DNA from: Candidatus Tumulicola scandinaviensis | Lineage (GTDB): Bacteria > Vulcanimicrobiota > Vulcanimicrobiia > Vulcanimicrobiales > Vulcanimicrobiaceae | DNA: 42,531 nucleotides | Reading direction: 5' to 3' | Assembly: GCA_003140835.1 (NCBI GenBank) | Contig: PLLA01000047.1 | Location: 22,991-65,521 of the forward strand | Shown: in pieces, positions 24,505 to 33,367 of the stretch | Numbering within the stretch: the first letter of the stretch is position 1 | Layout of the letters: every line of letters begins with the position of its first letter | Translations under genes and position numbers: made by a program | Notes under the pieces: model-generated | The model's database searches: none | Seen by the model: only the letters and a program-made list of their open reading frames with translations | What the model was told of the DNA's origin: nothing

Positions 24505-27186
24505 GTGAGTAAGTCCCACCGGCCTACTGGAACCGTTGCCTTTCTGTTTACCGATATCGAAGGCAGCACCGAGCGTTGGGATCGCCATCGCGAGGCGATG
24601 CAAGATGCCTTGCGACGGCACGACCACATTCTGCGATCGGCGGTCGAAACACAAGGCGGGCACGTTTTCAAGACCATCGGCGACGCATTTTGTGCGGCGT
24701 TCTCGAGCGCTCCTCAGGCAATCGAAGGCGCGGTGGACGCCCAGCGGCGGTTGGCCGCCGAAGACTTCGAGGCCGTCGACGGTCTGCGGGTACGGATGGC
24801 GATTCACGTCGGCGAAGCCGAGGAGCGCGACGGCGACTATTTCGGCCCGACGTTGAACCGCATAGCGCGGCTGCTGGGTGCCGGTCACGGCGCGCAGGTG
24901 CTCGTCTCCGGCGCCGCCGCGGACTCCGCGGTGACGACGTTGCCGGACGGCGTCGGGCTACGCCACTTGGGAACGTTGCCGTTACGAGATTTGAAGGATC
25001 CCGAGCGGGTCTTTCAACTGACCGCTTCCGGGTTGACCTTGGAGTTCAAGGCGCTGCGCGCGCTGGAAACGCCGCCGAACAACCTGCCGCGCCAAGCGAG
25101 CAGCTTCGTCGGCCGAAACGCCGATCTCGCGCGCGTGAAAGACCTGCTCGGCACCGGGGCGCTCGTAACCGTCGTTGGAACCGGCGGGGTCGGAAAAACG
25201 CGGCTGGCGCTGGCGGCTGCAACCGACGTGCTCAACGATTTACCCGACGGAGCGTGGTTCGTCGACCTTGCGTCGCTCGTCGATCCGGCGCTGGTTCCCA
25301 GCGCAATCCTGTCGGCCTTGGGAGCCGATCAAACGACCGACGCGCCCACGCTCGGCATTCTCGTCGGCTATCTCAAAAAACGCGCGCTGCTGTTGGTACT
25401 CGACAACTGCGAGCACGTGATTGGGGAGGTAGCGCGCGTCGCCGCCGCCGTCGTGGCGGCCTGTCCCGAAGTCGGCATCCTCGCAACCAGCCGCGAAACG
25501 CTCAACGTCACCGGCGAACGCGTACATCGCCTATCGTCGCTCGACGATTCCGAGTCGGTCGCGCTTTTTGCCGAGCGCGCGCGTGCGGTACGCCCCGACT
25601 TTCGCGGGGATGCCGAAGACGTCGCCACGGTCGAAGACATTTGCCGGCGTCTCGACGGCATCGCTCTGGCGATCGAGCTGGCGGCGGCGCGAATGCGTTC
25701 CGTTTCGCTCGACGAGCTTTCCCGGAAACTGCGCCTGCGCATGTTGGGCGGCGGAGCGCGCGATCGTCAGGCGCGACAGCAAACGATGCACGCGCTGATC
25801 GACTGGAGCTACGATCTTCTGTCGGGCGACGAGCAGGGGCTATTTCGCGCCGTGGCGGTTTTCGCCGGAGGATTCACGCTCGACGCTGCGGCCGGGGTGA
25901 GTTCGGGCGAATCGCTCGACGAGTGGGGGGTGCTCGATCTGCTGACCTCGCTCAGCGATAAATCGCTCCTTCAGGCCGACGTCACGTCGTCGAATCAGCG
26001 CTACCGGCTGCTCGAACCGCTTCGCGAATACGGGCGCGAGCGGCTCGACACGGCCGGTGAGACGCCGGCGCTGATCCGGCGCCACGCCGAGTTCTTTTGC
26101 GCGTTGGCCGACCGCGCGTACGTCGAGTGGGATACGGCGCCCGCGCCGGATTGGCTCGCGCGCCTGCGACCCGAACTCGACAACTTTCGCGCGGCGCTGA
26201 AATGGGCGCTCGACGAAAAGAACGACGTCGAACTCGGCGCGCTGCTGGCGGCGAGTCTTTCCCCGATGTTCATGCGGTTGTCGTTGCTGAGCGAAGGCAT
26301 CGGCTGGTGCGTGCGCGCGCTCGAATCGGGTAGTACCCTTGTGCCAACGAATGCGCGGTTGCACTATGGTCTCTCGATGCTTCAGCACAATCAAGCTCAG
26401 TATGCTGACGCTCTCAACTCCGCGCGGAACGCGGTCGACCTATACAAAACCGCTGACGACGAGCGCGGGGTCGTGCGCGCGCTGTCACAGGTGGCGCAAC
26501 ATCTTCCGATCGTAAATGCCTACGAAGAAGCGCTCCCGGTGGCCGAGGAAGCGCTGGAGCACGCACGCGGCTTGAGGGACGATCGTTTGTTGGCCGCGAC
26601 GATGCAGCGATGCGCGCGCGTGTACAAGCCGAGCGAAATCGCCCACGCACGCCGACGCTTCGCGCAGAGCGTAGACATCTATCGTTCCTTAGACCGGGAT
26701 GAAGAAACCGCACGAGCGCTCGTATGGTGGGCCAATGCCGAGGCCGATGCCGGCGAATTCAAGACGGCGGTCTCAATTTCCGAACAGGCGCTTGGCCTGG
26801 CGTCGGAGGATCTAAAGCCTTTCCTGGCGAGCAATCTTGCGAGTCTGTACGTCGCCCTTGGAGACGACCGCGCCCTGACGGCCGCTCGAGACGCGCTACA
26901 ACTCGCGCTCGAACGAAAACACCCGATCGTACTTCCGCAGGCGATGCTTTGTCTAGCCGCGATGGAAAGTGACGCCGATCCCGGCAACGCCGCCATGCTT
27001 TTCGGCTACGTCGAAGCGCGATCGCGCCTTCTCGAGTGGCAGCTCGTTGGACCCGATAAATTCGTCCAACAAAAACTCGAGAACACGCTTTCGAAAATTC
27101 TTCAAGATGAAGAGTTGCGCTCGCGCCTCGCTATTGGAGCGGCATGGAGCGAGCAGGAAGCCATTGCAAGTGCTTCCCGGCTCTAG
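24505..27186 (+). CDS. Class III adenylate/guanylate cyclase fused to a STAND ATPase and TPR-like repeats
   Basis: 893 residues from the GTG at 24505 (GGAAG 10 bases upstream); a TTG at 24460 would add 15 unlikely residues. The cyclase domain (1-170) has both metal Asp residues, in FTDIEGST (Asp17) and KTIGDAF (Asp60), and the transition-state Asn and Arg in LNRIAR, so it looks active. The NB-ARC-like ATPase has Walker A GTGGVGKT (225-232), Walker B LLLVLDNCEHV (about 295-305), the sensor LATSRE and the GIALAIELAAAR helix. The C-terminal 380 residues are TPR-like helices. Such proteins probably link ligand-induced assembly to cyclic nucleotide output. No DNA-binding domain is visible, unlike LuxR-type relatives. 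The stop overlaps the convergent lipoprotein gene by four bases. Confidence 0.92.
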   Translation: MSKSHRPTGTVAFLFTDIEGSTERWDRHREAMQDALRRHDHILRSAVETQGGHVFKTIGDAFCAAFSSAPQAIEGAVDAQRRLAAEDFEAVDGLRVRMAIHVGEAEERDGDYFGPTLNRIARLLGAGHGAQVLVSGAAADSAVTTLPDGVGLRHLGTLPLRDLKDPERVFQLTASGLTLEFKALRALETPPNNLPRQASSFVGRNADLARVKDLLGTGALVTVVGTGGVGKTRLALAAATDVLNDLPDGAWFVDLASLVDPALVPSAILSALGADQTTDAPTLGILVGYLKKRALLLVLDNCEHVIGEVARVAAAVVAACPEVGILATSRETLNVTGERVHRLSSLDDSESVALFAERARAVRPDFRGDAEDVATVEDICRRLDGIALAIELAAARMRSVSLDELSRKLRLRMLGGGARDRQARQQTMHALIDWSYDLLSGDEQGLFRAVAVFAGGFTLDAAAGVSSGESLDEWGVLDLLTSLSDKSLLQADVTSSNQRYRLLEPLREYGRERLDTAGETPALIRRHAEFFCALADRAYVEWDTAPAPDWLARLRPELDNFRAALKWALDEKNDVELGALLAASLSPMFMRLSLLSEGIGWCVRALESGSTLVPTNARLHYGLSMLQHNQAQYADALNSARNAVDLYKTADDERGVVRALSQVAQHLPIVNAYEEALPVAEEALEHARGLRDDRLLAATMQRCARVYKPSEIAHARRRFAQSVDIYRSLDRDEETARALVWWANAEADAGEFKTAVSISEQALGLASEDLKPFLASNLASLYVALGDDRALTAARDALQLALERKHPIVLPQAMLCLAAMESDADPGNAAMLFGYVEARSRLLEWQLVGPDKFVQQKLENTLSKILQDEELRSRLAIGAAWSEQEAIASASRL

Positions 27187-27758
27187 CAGGGGCTAACGCC
27201 GTGATTTGGCTTTGCGCCGGCACCGCCGTTCGTCGACGGTGCGACGTCCAACAGTCCTCCCCGCGGGTACGAGCAATCCTGCGTTAACGCGAACGATCCG
27301 CTCTCTCCGGTGCAGCCATGCACGGCCTGATACGTACCGTTGAGCGTGTTATTGGAGGCAGTGTACGTGGCGTCCAATGAAAACGAGCACGCGCTGCCGT
27401 TCACGTTCCCGGCTTGCGCGCCGGCGAAGGCGGCTCCGGTCGCGGTCTGCAAGGCGATCGAGTTCGACAATTGAACCGATCCGACGCTCGCAGTTACGAC
27501 GCCCCCGACGACGTGCTTGTCCTGGGCGAGCGACGCGCTGGCGGATCCGGTGCCGAAAACGTTGTCGGTTAGCGTGCCGCTGTACTCACCGGAGACGTTG
27601 CGTATAGCGGCTTGCCCAAATGGAGCAACCGGTGTCTGCGGTGCGGCGCCTCCGCCGGGCGTTCCTGAATTCGAATTGCCTGCACAGGCGGTCAGGGCAA
27701 GCGCGCCGAGCAATACTGCTGCGACGCCATGAATGACATGCGATTGTGCGCGTCTCAT
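27183..27758 (-). CDS. Lipoprotein of unknown function
   Basis: 191 residues from the ATG at 27758, with GGAGG 7 bases upstream; the frame is open further upstream but without a signal. The signal ends in LTAC (Cys25), followed by a Gly/Ser/Pro linker. The mature domain is beta-rich and low in charge: VSGEYSGTLTDNVFGTGSA, VVGGVVTASVGS, and CSFSLDATYTASNNTLNGTY with a second Cys in VHGCTGESGSF. This looks like a small beta-barrel or beta-sandwich of the kind found in many bacterial surface lipoproteins. No family is recognised. It is convergent with the cyclase gene. Confidence 0.75.
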   Translation of the reverse strand: MRRAQSHVIHGVAAVLLGALALTACAGNSNSGTPGGGAAPQTPVAPFGQAAIRNVSGEYSGTLTDNVFGTGSASASLAQDKHVVGGVVTASVGSVQLSNSIALQTATGAAFAGAQAGNVNGSACSFSLDATYTASNNTLNGTYQAVHGCTGESGSFALTQDCSYPRGGLLDVAPSTNGGAGAKPNHGVSPC

Positions 27759-27803
27759 ATGGACACCTCCAGCCTCATCCGTTCGCTGCCCGCACGCGTT
27801 ACT

Positions 27804-27826
27804 CCCCGGCCGGGCAAGCGCCGGGG
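27804..27826 (-). terminator. GC-rich hairpin after the sulfotransferase gene
   Basis: CCCCGGC (27804-27810) and GCCGGGG (27820-27826) form a perfect 7-base stem with a 9-base loop. On the minus strand it starts 5 bases after the sulfotransferase stop. No T tract follows, so it is a terminator-like or stabilising hairpin for the PKS/sulfotransferase transcript rather than a canonical intrinsic terminator. Confidence 0.45.
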
Positions 27827-27831
27827 ACGAG

Positions 27832-29016
27832 CTACGCCGGGCTCTTAGCTTCGGCCGGCACGGCCGCACGTTCGGCGATGGCGCTTACGTCGTAGCCGAA
27901 GCGTTTCGCAACGCCGTCGGTTACCTCGACGATATCGGCGAGTTCGCTCGCATCGAACTTGGGGCGATAGTAGTCTGGAAGCGAGAGTTTCTCGGTGTAT
28001 GCCGCGCGCGTGGCGGCAAACGGTTCGGCCGGAAGTTCCGTGTGCCGCACGATTCTGTCTATAGTCTCCGCCGAGTCTCCGCACAGATCTTCGTAGCGCA
28101 CGATGCAAACGGCTTTTGCCAGGCCGGGATCCGACTCGAGCTGTTTCAATACGAAGTCGTACATGTACGACCAATAGCGCGCGCGGGCGCGCACCGTGCG
28201 ACCGGAGTCGCGGAGCTGGTGGATTTCTCTCAAGACGGCAGGATCGCCGACGTTGGCCATGATTTGCCGCGACCCGAACTCGTGATGCCCGGTCATTTCG
28301 ATGATTTCGATCTGCCGCGGATCGTCGCGATCGAGTTCGTCCCAAATGCGGTCTTGCTTGAGCAGCGACGCGACGTGGTCGATCGGATTGCGCACGTACA
28401 GCAAGAAGCGGGCGTCGGGAAATATCTTGCGCAAGTACCGCATCCGGATGACGCACATGATGGCTTTACTCGCGTACCGCGGGCGGCCGCGCGACAGGAG
28501 CAGTTTTTGCAGATGCTCTTTATAGAAGCGTTCGAACGCCGGATTCGACGTATTCGCGTCGAGCACGCTGACCTGGGTTTCGTCGTGAATGTACGGGAAG
28601 AATCGTTCCCAAAGAATTTCTTCGCCCATTTCGGCGCTGTCGCGCGTCACTTGGATCCGGTCGCGGTGAATGCGCGGAACCGGCTTGCGCATCGCGTCGA
28701 CCGGGATCTTCGGGAACAGCCAGTTCCAAGCGTACGGCGCGTACGGCATTAAGAAGTCGGCGTACTTGTGCGTCGTAACGTCCGGGTGCTCGCTCAACAT
28801 CTGCAGCGAGATCGTCGTCCCCGCGCGCGGTAATCCGCATATGTACACGGGCCGGTCGACCCGAACGTCTGCCAGGCGGCGCGCTAGGACGCGCGATTCG
28901 AGATTGCCGAGGCCGACGAAGAGCGGAGCGCCGGCGTGTACGCCGCGGACCGCCCAGTAGAAACCGGCCGGTACGCTGAAGCGCTGGTTCGGCGCTGGGG
29001 GTTGAGGAGCTGACAT
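27832..29016 (-). CDS. PAPS-dependent sulfotransferase
   Basis: 394 residues, ATG at 29016. The 5'-phosphosulfate loop is ICGLPRAGTTIS (residues 59-70) and the 3'-phosphate motif is FLLYVRNPIDHVASLL, as in the Sulfotransfer_3 family. It should transfer a sulfuryl group from 3'-phosphoadenylyl sulfate to a hydroxyl or amine of a lipid, sugar or small molecule. It has no clear transmembrane segment and acts in the cytoplasm. It lies 54 bases downstream of the type III polyketide synthase on the same strand, and a hairpin follows its stop. The context suggests that the PKS product, or a derivative, is sulfated; this is inference. Confidence 0.9.
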   Translation of the reverse strand: MSAPQPPAPNQRFSVPAGFYWAVRGVHAGAPLFVGLGNLESRVLARRLADVRVDRPVYICGLPRAGTTISLQMLSEHPDVTTHKYADFLMPYAPYAWNWLFPKIPVDAMRKPVPRIHRDRIQVTRDSAEMGEEILWERFFPYIHDETQVSVLDANTSNPAFERFYKEHLQKLLLSRGRPRYASKAIMCVIRMRYLRKIFPDARFLLYVRNPIDHVASLLKQDRIWDELDRDDPRQIEIIEMTGHHEFGSRQIMANVGDPAVLREIHQLRDSGRTVRARARYWSYMYDFVLKQLESDPGLAKAVCIVRYEDLCGDSAETIDRIVRHTELPAEPFAATRAAYTEKLSLPDYYRPKFDASELADIVEVTDGVAKRFGYDVSAIAERAAVPAEAKSPA

Positions 29017-29070
29017 GGTTGTCTCAGGTTCTCGAACCCCGTCGATTTTCCGGCTAAGCGAGCGTCGCCC

Positions 29071-30348
29071 TCAAACTTTTTCGAAGAGGGCGCCGATGAC
29101 CGTCAGCCCCGGTCCGAAGGCCATCGATATAACCTTGCTTCCGACCGGGATGTCGTCCGACGCAACGATTTGCTCCCAGATATGCGGGGCGGTGGCCGAT
29201 GCCATGTTTCCGTTCTCGAAAAGGACCTTGCGGCTGAGCGCGATCTGCGACTCTTCGATGCCGAGACGGTTGCGGATTTGGTTGAGGATTGCCGGGCCGC
29301 CGGGATGGATTGCGAAGACCATCTGCGACTTTTCTCGTTCGAAATCGACGCCGGCCTGGGCCGAGACCGATTTCACGAAGTCGGCGATCGAGTCGCGAAT
29401 CAAGAACGGCACCTTTTTCGAAAGGGACATGTCGAACTGAAGCGGTCCCGGGCGCAGGGTCATTTCGGGAAGCGAATCGGGCAGAATGCGCTCTTCGAAA
29501 GCGAGTACCCGCAAGCCGCGCGTGCCGCGCTTGGCGAATTCGGCCTGCGGATAGGCCGAGTACTTGATGAACCCGTCGGCAAAGAGCGTCGACGTTACGA
29601 ATGCATCCGGCGTCTCACCCAATAAATCGAAGTGCAGCGAAAGAAACTCGGTGTGCACGATATCGACGCGCTTTTGCGGCGTCGGTAACGACGAATATGA
29701 CGAGCCCACCAATCCGAGGGCGGTCCGAATGGCCGGAAACGCGCCGTAACATCCCATGTGATACGAGTGCGTTACCGCCGTACCGAGCCATCCGCGATGC
29801 GAGAGGTACATCTGCACCGGGCTCGGCGACACGTAGCCGGAACAGGTGACGTGAACGATGCCGTCCGGCGGAGTGTTCGCATCGTCGTAGATCTTTTCGA
29901 GAACCGCGAACGCGGTGTTTTCGAACAAGCTCATCCGAGAGTCGAGCGGCTCTCCGGTCGGCACGCGAAGATCGCCGTGCACCTTCTTCGATCCGGTAGC
30001 TTCCGGGTCGCGGACGACGAACTCGGAGTTGAGGACGCCGACTTGGCGTCGAGCGATATGTTCGGCCGACGCTCCGAATCGCGCCATGCGTTCTTGAATC
30101 GCGTGAAACAGTTCGAGTTGCGCGCGCTCGTCGGTCAGTCCACGCTTCGCGCTTTGCGCTATCGTCATGAAGTGGATTTGGATTTGCTTGAGCTCGTCTT
30201 GCGGGCACAAGGGCGACATTGAAACGCGCTGAAAATCCGCCAAGACGACCGGCACCGAACGTGGCGCGCCGCTTTGTTCGATCGTACCCGCTTCGTTGGC
30301 GACGCTGCGCGGTTGTACCGAGCTCGGAAACGTGCTCGTAGGAGTCAT
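29071..30348 (-). CDS. Type III polyketide synthase (chalcone/stilbene synthase-like)
   Basis: Thiolase-fold condensing enzyme with the Cys-His-Asn triad of type III PKSs: Cys200 in HMGCYGAF, His348 in AIHPGGPAI and Asn381 in ENGNMAS (numbered from the ATG at 30348, 425 residues). The His-Pro-Gly-Gly-Pro and Gly-Asn-Met-Ala-Ser context fits CHS-like proteins better than FabH, whose motifs differ. Expected chemistry is condensation of an acyl-CoA starter with malonyl-CoA to alkylpyrones, alkylresorcinols or similar. An ATG at 30411 would add 21 residues; neither start has a good ribosome site. The 30-40 residues before PVVLADFQRV are an unusual N-terminal extension. The gene is the first of a two-gene unit with the sulfotransferase. 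Confidence 0.88.
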   Translation of the reverse strand: MTPTSTFPSSVQPRSVANEAGTIEQSGAPRSVPVVLADFQRVSMSPLCPQDELKQIQIHFMTIAQSAKRGLTDERAQLELFHAIQERMARFGASAEHIARRQVGVLNSEFVVRDPEATGSKKVHGDLRVPTGEPLDSRMSLFENTAFAVLEKIYDDANTPPDGIVHVTCSGYVSPSPVQMYLSHRGWLGTAVTHSYHMGCYGAFPAIRTALGLVGSSYSSLPTPQKRVDIVHTEFLSLHFDLLGETPDAFVTSTLFADGFIKYSAYPQAEFAKRGTRGLRVLAFEERILPDSLPEMTLRPGPLQFDMSLSKKVPFLIRDSIADFVKSVSAQAGVDFEREKSQMVFAIHPGGPAILNQIRNRLGIEESQIALSRKVLFENGNMASATAPHIWEQIVASDDIPVGSKVISMAFGPGLTVIGALFEKV

Positions 30349-30506
30349 GACCCCGATAGCTTGGCTTTCCGAGCTCTCCGAGCCTGCTATTAACGGTGTA
30401 ATACGCTGCATTCCGGCGCTCTGTAACCGTAGTCATCGCCGCAGGGGTGATTGCGGTTACCTTCGCGGCCTGGTTCGGATTGGGTGCCGGGCGTTAGGTC
30501 GAACGC

Positions 30507-31868
30507 TTAGCGTTCGTCGACGGGCTCGTGAGACGGGGCTTGATGTTCGAAGAACGATTGCGGAAGGTCCGCCTTGATGGGTACGAACGCACGCGGCGGT
30601 TGGTTGAAATCGAACATGTCGTCGATGCTGGCCGCACGCACGTCGGTCGCACCGAGCCGCCCGAGCCTCCAGTTGTGTTCGACGAAGCGCACGATGCTCC
30701 CGAACTCGTACTGCGTGTGCGATACGTACCCGACGCTCTTCGCGTACGGCGAAATGGCGATCATCGGTACGCGAAAGCCGAGGCCTTGATAGTCGAGCTG
30801 CGGCGGCGCGACGTGATCGTAATACCCGCCCCAATCGTCCCAAACGACGATGATGACGGTCGTCGGCCACGCGTAGCTCTCACCGATCGCGTTGACGACG
30901 GACGCGACCCACGACGGACCGTAGTCGTGCGCCGCTGCATGGTCCGAGTTCGGCGCACTCGGGATCACCCACGACACGGCGGGCAGACGATGCGCGGAAA
31001 TATCTTTGAAGATCGTCGTCTCGGGGGAAACGTCGTCGTGCTTCCAATCACGGCTGTGACGGACCGCATCGATCGCGTCGAAGGCGTTCCAAAGAAAACC
31101 GCTGCTTCCCTTAACCCAGAGCGGCGGCGTGTAGTATCTCCACGATACGCCGGCGGGATCGAGCAAATCCGCGAGCGTCGGGTACGTCAAACACGGGAAC
31201 GGCCCTTGATTGTAAAAATAACCCTGCGGCGTAATGTAGGATGTGACCGTGCCCGGCGGAGCGTCGCACCCCCACGGCCCTTGCGACGGAAAGTCGATTA
31301 GGCTTTCCGACGGAGCAAATTGCGTGCCGGCGGCAATCAGGTCTTGATGGGCAGTAAAGCTGCCACTGCCTTGCGTCTGGAACATGTGGTCGGCAAGCGC
31401 GTAGTTTTGCGCCATCTCCCAATAGGGCCGGATCTGCGCGGGATCGACGTAACGAAGCGGATATTTGCCTGCCGGGCCGTCGCCGCCGCTCGAGCCGAAA
31501 CCGATCTGGTCGAACCCGTCCATTTTGCCGCCGTCGTACTCGGTTTCGAATCCCATGTGCGTATGATTGAGTTCTTTGCTCGCCAGCGGACCTTTGATCA
31601 GTGCAAACATCCGGCCGTCGTGCAACAGCCCTTTGGTTGCGCCGTCGGCTCCCGGATACTTCGCGAAGAGATTGTCGAAGCTGCGGTTCTCCTGGATTAT
31701 GATAACGACGTGAGCGATCTTTTGAAGATTCGGTTCCGGCGACGTTGCCGGAATCGCTGAGACGGCGGGATAACCCATTCGAGAAACGCCGCCCGGGCTC
31801 GAACATCCGACAGCCGTCAGCAGGCTCAGCGAAACGAGGCACCAGACCGCTTGCTTCACCGCGCTCAT
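30507..31868 (-). CDS. Phosphoesterase family (PF04185) lipoprotein D
   Basis: 453 residues from the ATG at 31868, which overlaps the stop of paralogue E by four bases (ATGA); an upstream in-frame start would precede the signal with non-signal residues. The signal ends in AVGC (Cys22). Motifs are QENRSFDNLFAKYPGAD, MFQTQGSGSFTAH and VWDDWGGYYDH, with FNQPPRAFVPI near the C-terminus. All metal and nucleophile positions expected for AcpA-type enzymes are kept. Its closest relatives in the window are C and E. Coupled translation with E suggests matched amounts of two lipid-anchored hydrolases, perhaps with different substrates. Confidence 0.92.
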   Translation of the reverse strand: MSAVKQAVWCLVSLSLLTAVGCSSPGGVSRMGYPAVSAIPATSPEPNLQKIAHVVIIIQENRSFDNLFAKYPGADGATKGLLHDGRMFALIKGPLASKELNHTHMGFETEYDGGKMDGFDQIGFGSSGGDGPAGKYPLRYVDPAQIRPYWEMAQNYALADHMFQTQGSGSFTAHQDLIAAGTQFAPSESLIDFPSQGPWGCDAPPGTVTSYITPQGYFYNQGPFPCLTYPTLADLLDPAGVSWRYYTPPLWVKGSSGFLWNAFDAIDAVRHSRDWKHDDVSPETTIFKDISAHRLPAVSWVIPSAPNSDHAAAHDYGPSWVASVVNAIGESYAWPTTVIIVVWDDWGGYYDHVAPPQLDYQGLGFRVPMIAISPYAKSVGYVSHTQYEFGSIVRFVEHNWRLGRLGATDVRAASIDDMFDFNQPPRAFVPIKADLPQSFFEHQAPSHEPVDER

Positions 31869-33244
31869 TCGGTGTCGACCGGCAAGTACGAGGGCTTCCG
31901 GCGCAGGAAGTCCGCGCACGTACGGCTCGTCGGTATCGCCCTAAACTGCCGCGGACTTTGGTTGAAGCGGAAGATACTGCCGATCGAGGCCGCGCGTACG
32001 TCCGTCGTGCCTAGCGAACCGAGTTCGAACGTCTGCTCGGCGAACTTCAAAATGCTTCCGAACTCGAACTGCGCGTGCGAAATCGCACCTTGACCGACGT
32101 ACGGTGAAACCACGAGGGCCGGAACGCGAAATCCCAACTGACCCGAGCCGTATTGTTTCGGCGCGACGTGATCGAAGAAACCGCCCCAGTCGTCCCACAC
32201 AATGACGATCGCCGTCGAGTTCCAGTAGGCGCTCTGCCCGATCTTGTTGACGACCGCCGCGATCCAATCCGGTCCGTCGTCGGCCTCGAGCCCGTTCCGC
32301 GGATGATCTGAGTCGACTTGATCCGGGACGACCCATGAAAACGCCGGCAGAGCGTTGTTGTCGACGTCGCTGCAAATCGCAGTTTCGGGCGTTACAATAT
32401 TGGTACTCCACTCGGGGCCTTGGCGCACCGACTTTATAACGGCAAAAGCGTTCCACAGGGCTCCCGCCCCGCCGGTCTTGGGGGTGTACGGCGGGACGTA
32501 GTATTTCCAAGGAACGTGTTTGGCATCGAGCAAATCGCGCAGCGTCCCGTTGGGGTAATCGAGGCACGGGAACGGGCCTTGGTTGAACTTATAGACGTCA
32601 TTTACGGTGATCAGCGAAGTGACCGCACCGGAGGGAGCGTCGCATCCCCAGTCCGTCCATTCGTTCGGATAGTCGATCAGGCTGTTGGTGGCGTCGATCG
32701 CCGTCGCTCCGGCGATCAGATCTTGGTGCGCGGTGAAACTGCCGCTGCCTTGCGTTTGAAACATGTGGTCGAGCAAGGCATACTGCTGCGCGATCGTCCA
32801 ATACGCTTGAATCTGATTTGGATCGACGTATTGATAGGCATACGTGCCGGCCGGATTATTACCGTTGATCTTGGCCTTGTCGAAGCCGTCCATCTTGCAT
32901 GCGCCGGCCTGCATATCGCACTCGGCGAGAAACGTCGACCAGTCGTGATTGACGTCCTTAACGGCGAGCGAGTGCTTTACGAGCGCGATCTTCTTGCCCT
33001 TCGAGGTGTAACCGTAGGTCGCACCGTCGGCCCCCGGAAAAGTGGCAAACAGATTGTCGAAACTGCGGTTCTCTTGGATCAATACCACGATGTGCTTGAT
33101 GTATTTGGTGCTGATCGCGTTGGGGGCAACGGCGGCCACAGCCGGACCCCGAGCGGGCCCGAACGCCGGATCGGAATTGCCCGAACACGCGGCGAGCATA
33201 AATGCCGCGCCAATCGTCGCGTATGCCAGGGCGCGCAAAATCAC
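31865..33244 (-). CDS. Phosphoesterase family (PF04185) lipoprotein E
   Basis: 459 residues from the GTG at 33244, chosen because AAGGAG lies 7 bases upstream and a lipoprotein signal follows at once, ending in LAAC (Cys20). The open frame extends 22 codons further without a ribosome site. Motifs are QENRSFDNLFATFPGAD, MFQTQGSGSFTAH and VWDDWGGFFDH. There is an insertion with two cysteines (AECDMQAGACKMDGF) not seen in C and D, possibly a disulfide loop near the active-site entrance. The tail FNQSPRQFRAI and PVDTE is shared with C. It is the first gene of the E-D pair, divergent from the PhzF-like gene across 123 bases. Confidence 0.92.
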   Translation of the reverse strand: MILRALAYATIGAAFMLAACSGNSDPAFGPARGPAVAAVAPNAISTKYIKHIVVLIQENRSFDNLFATFPGADGATYGYTSKGKKIALVKHSLAVKDVNHDWSTFLAECDMQAGACKMDGFDKAKINGNNPAGTYAYQYVDPNQIQAYWTIAQQYALLDHMFQTQGSGSFTAHQDLIAGATAIDATNSLIDYPNEWTDWGCDAPSGAVTSLITVNDVYKFNQGPFPCLDYPNGTLRDLLDAKHVPWKYYVPPYTPKTGGAGALWNAFAVIKSVRQGPEWSTNIVTPETAICSDVDNNALPAFSWVVPDQVDSDHPRNGLEADDGPDWIAAVVNKIGQSAYWNSTAIVIVWDDWGGFFDHVAPKQYGSGQLGFRVPALVVSPYVGQGAISHAQFEFGSILKFAEQTFELGSLGTTDVRAASIGSIFRFNQSPRQFRAIPTSRTCADFLRRKPSYLPVDTE

Positions 33245-33367
33245 CGTCGGCTCCTTTTCGGCACTCCGGAAAATATGGTTGGGTTTCACGCTTTCCCTTT
33301 CGGCTGGCAAAGAAGGAAGCCCAGCCCGGACGCCGCCATTCTAGGTTTATGACGAAAGTTATGAATC

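Noticed and set aside
24576-25961. A 460-codon open frame inside the cyclase/ATPase gene
   Set aside because: Arg-rich shadow frame with no motif; the cyclase, Walker and TPR motifs lie in the other frame.
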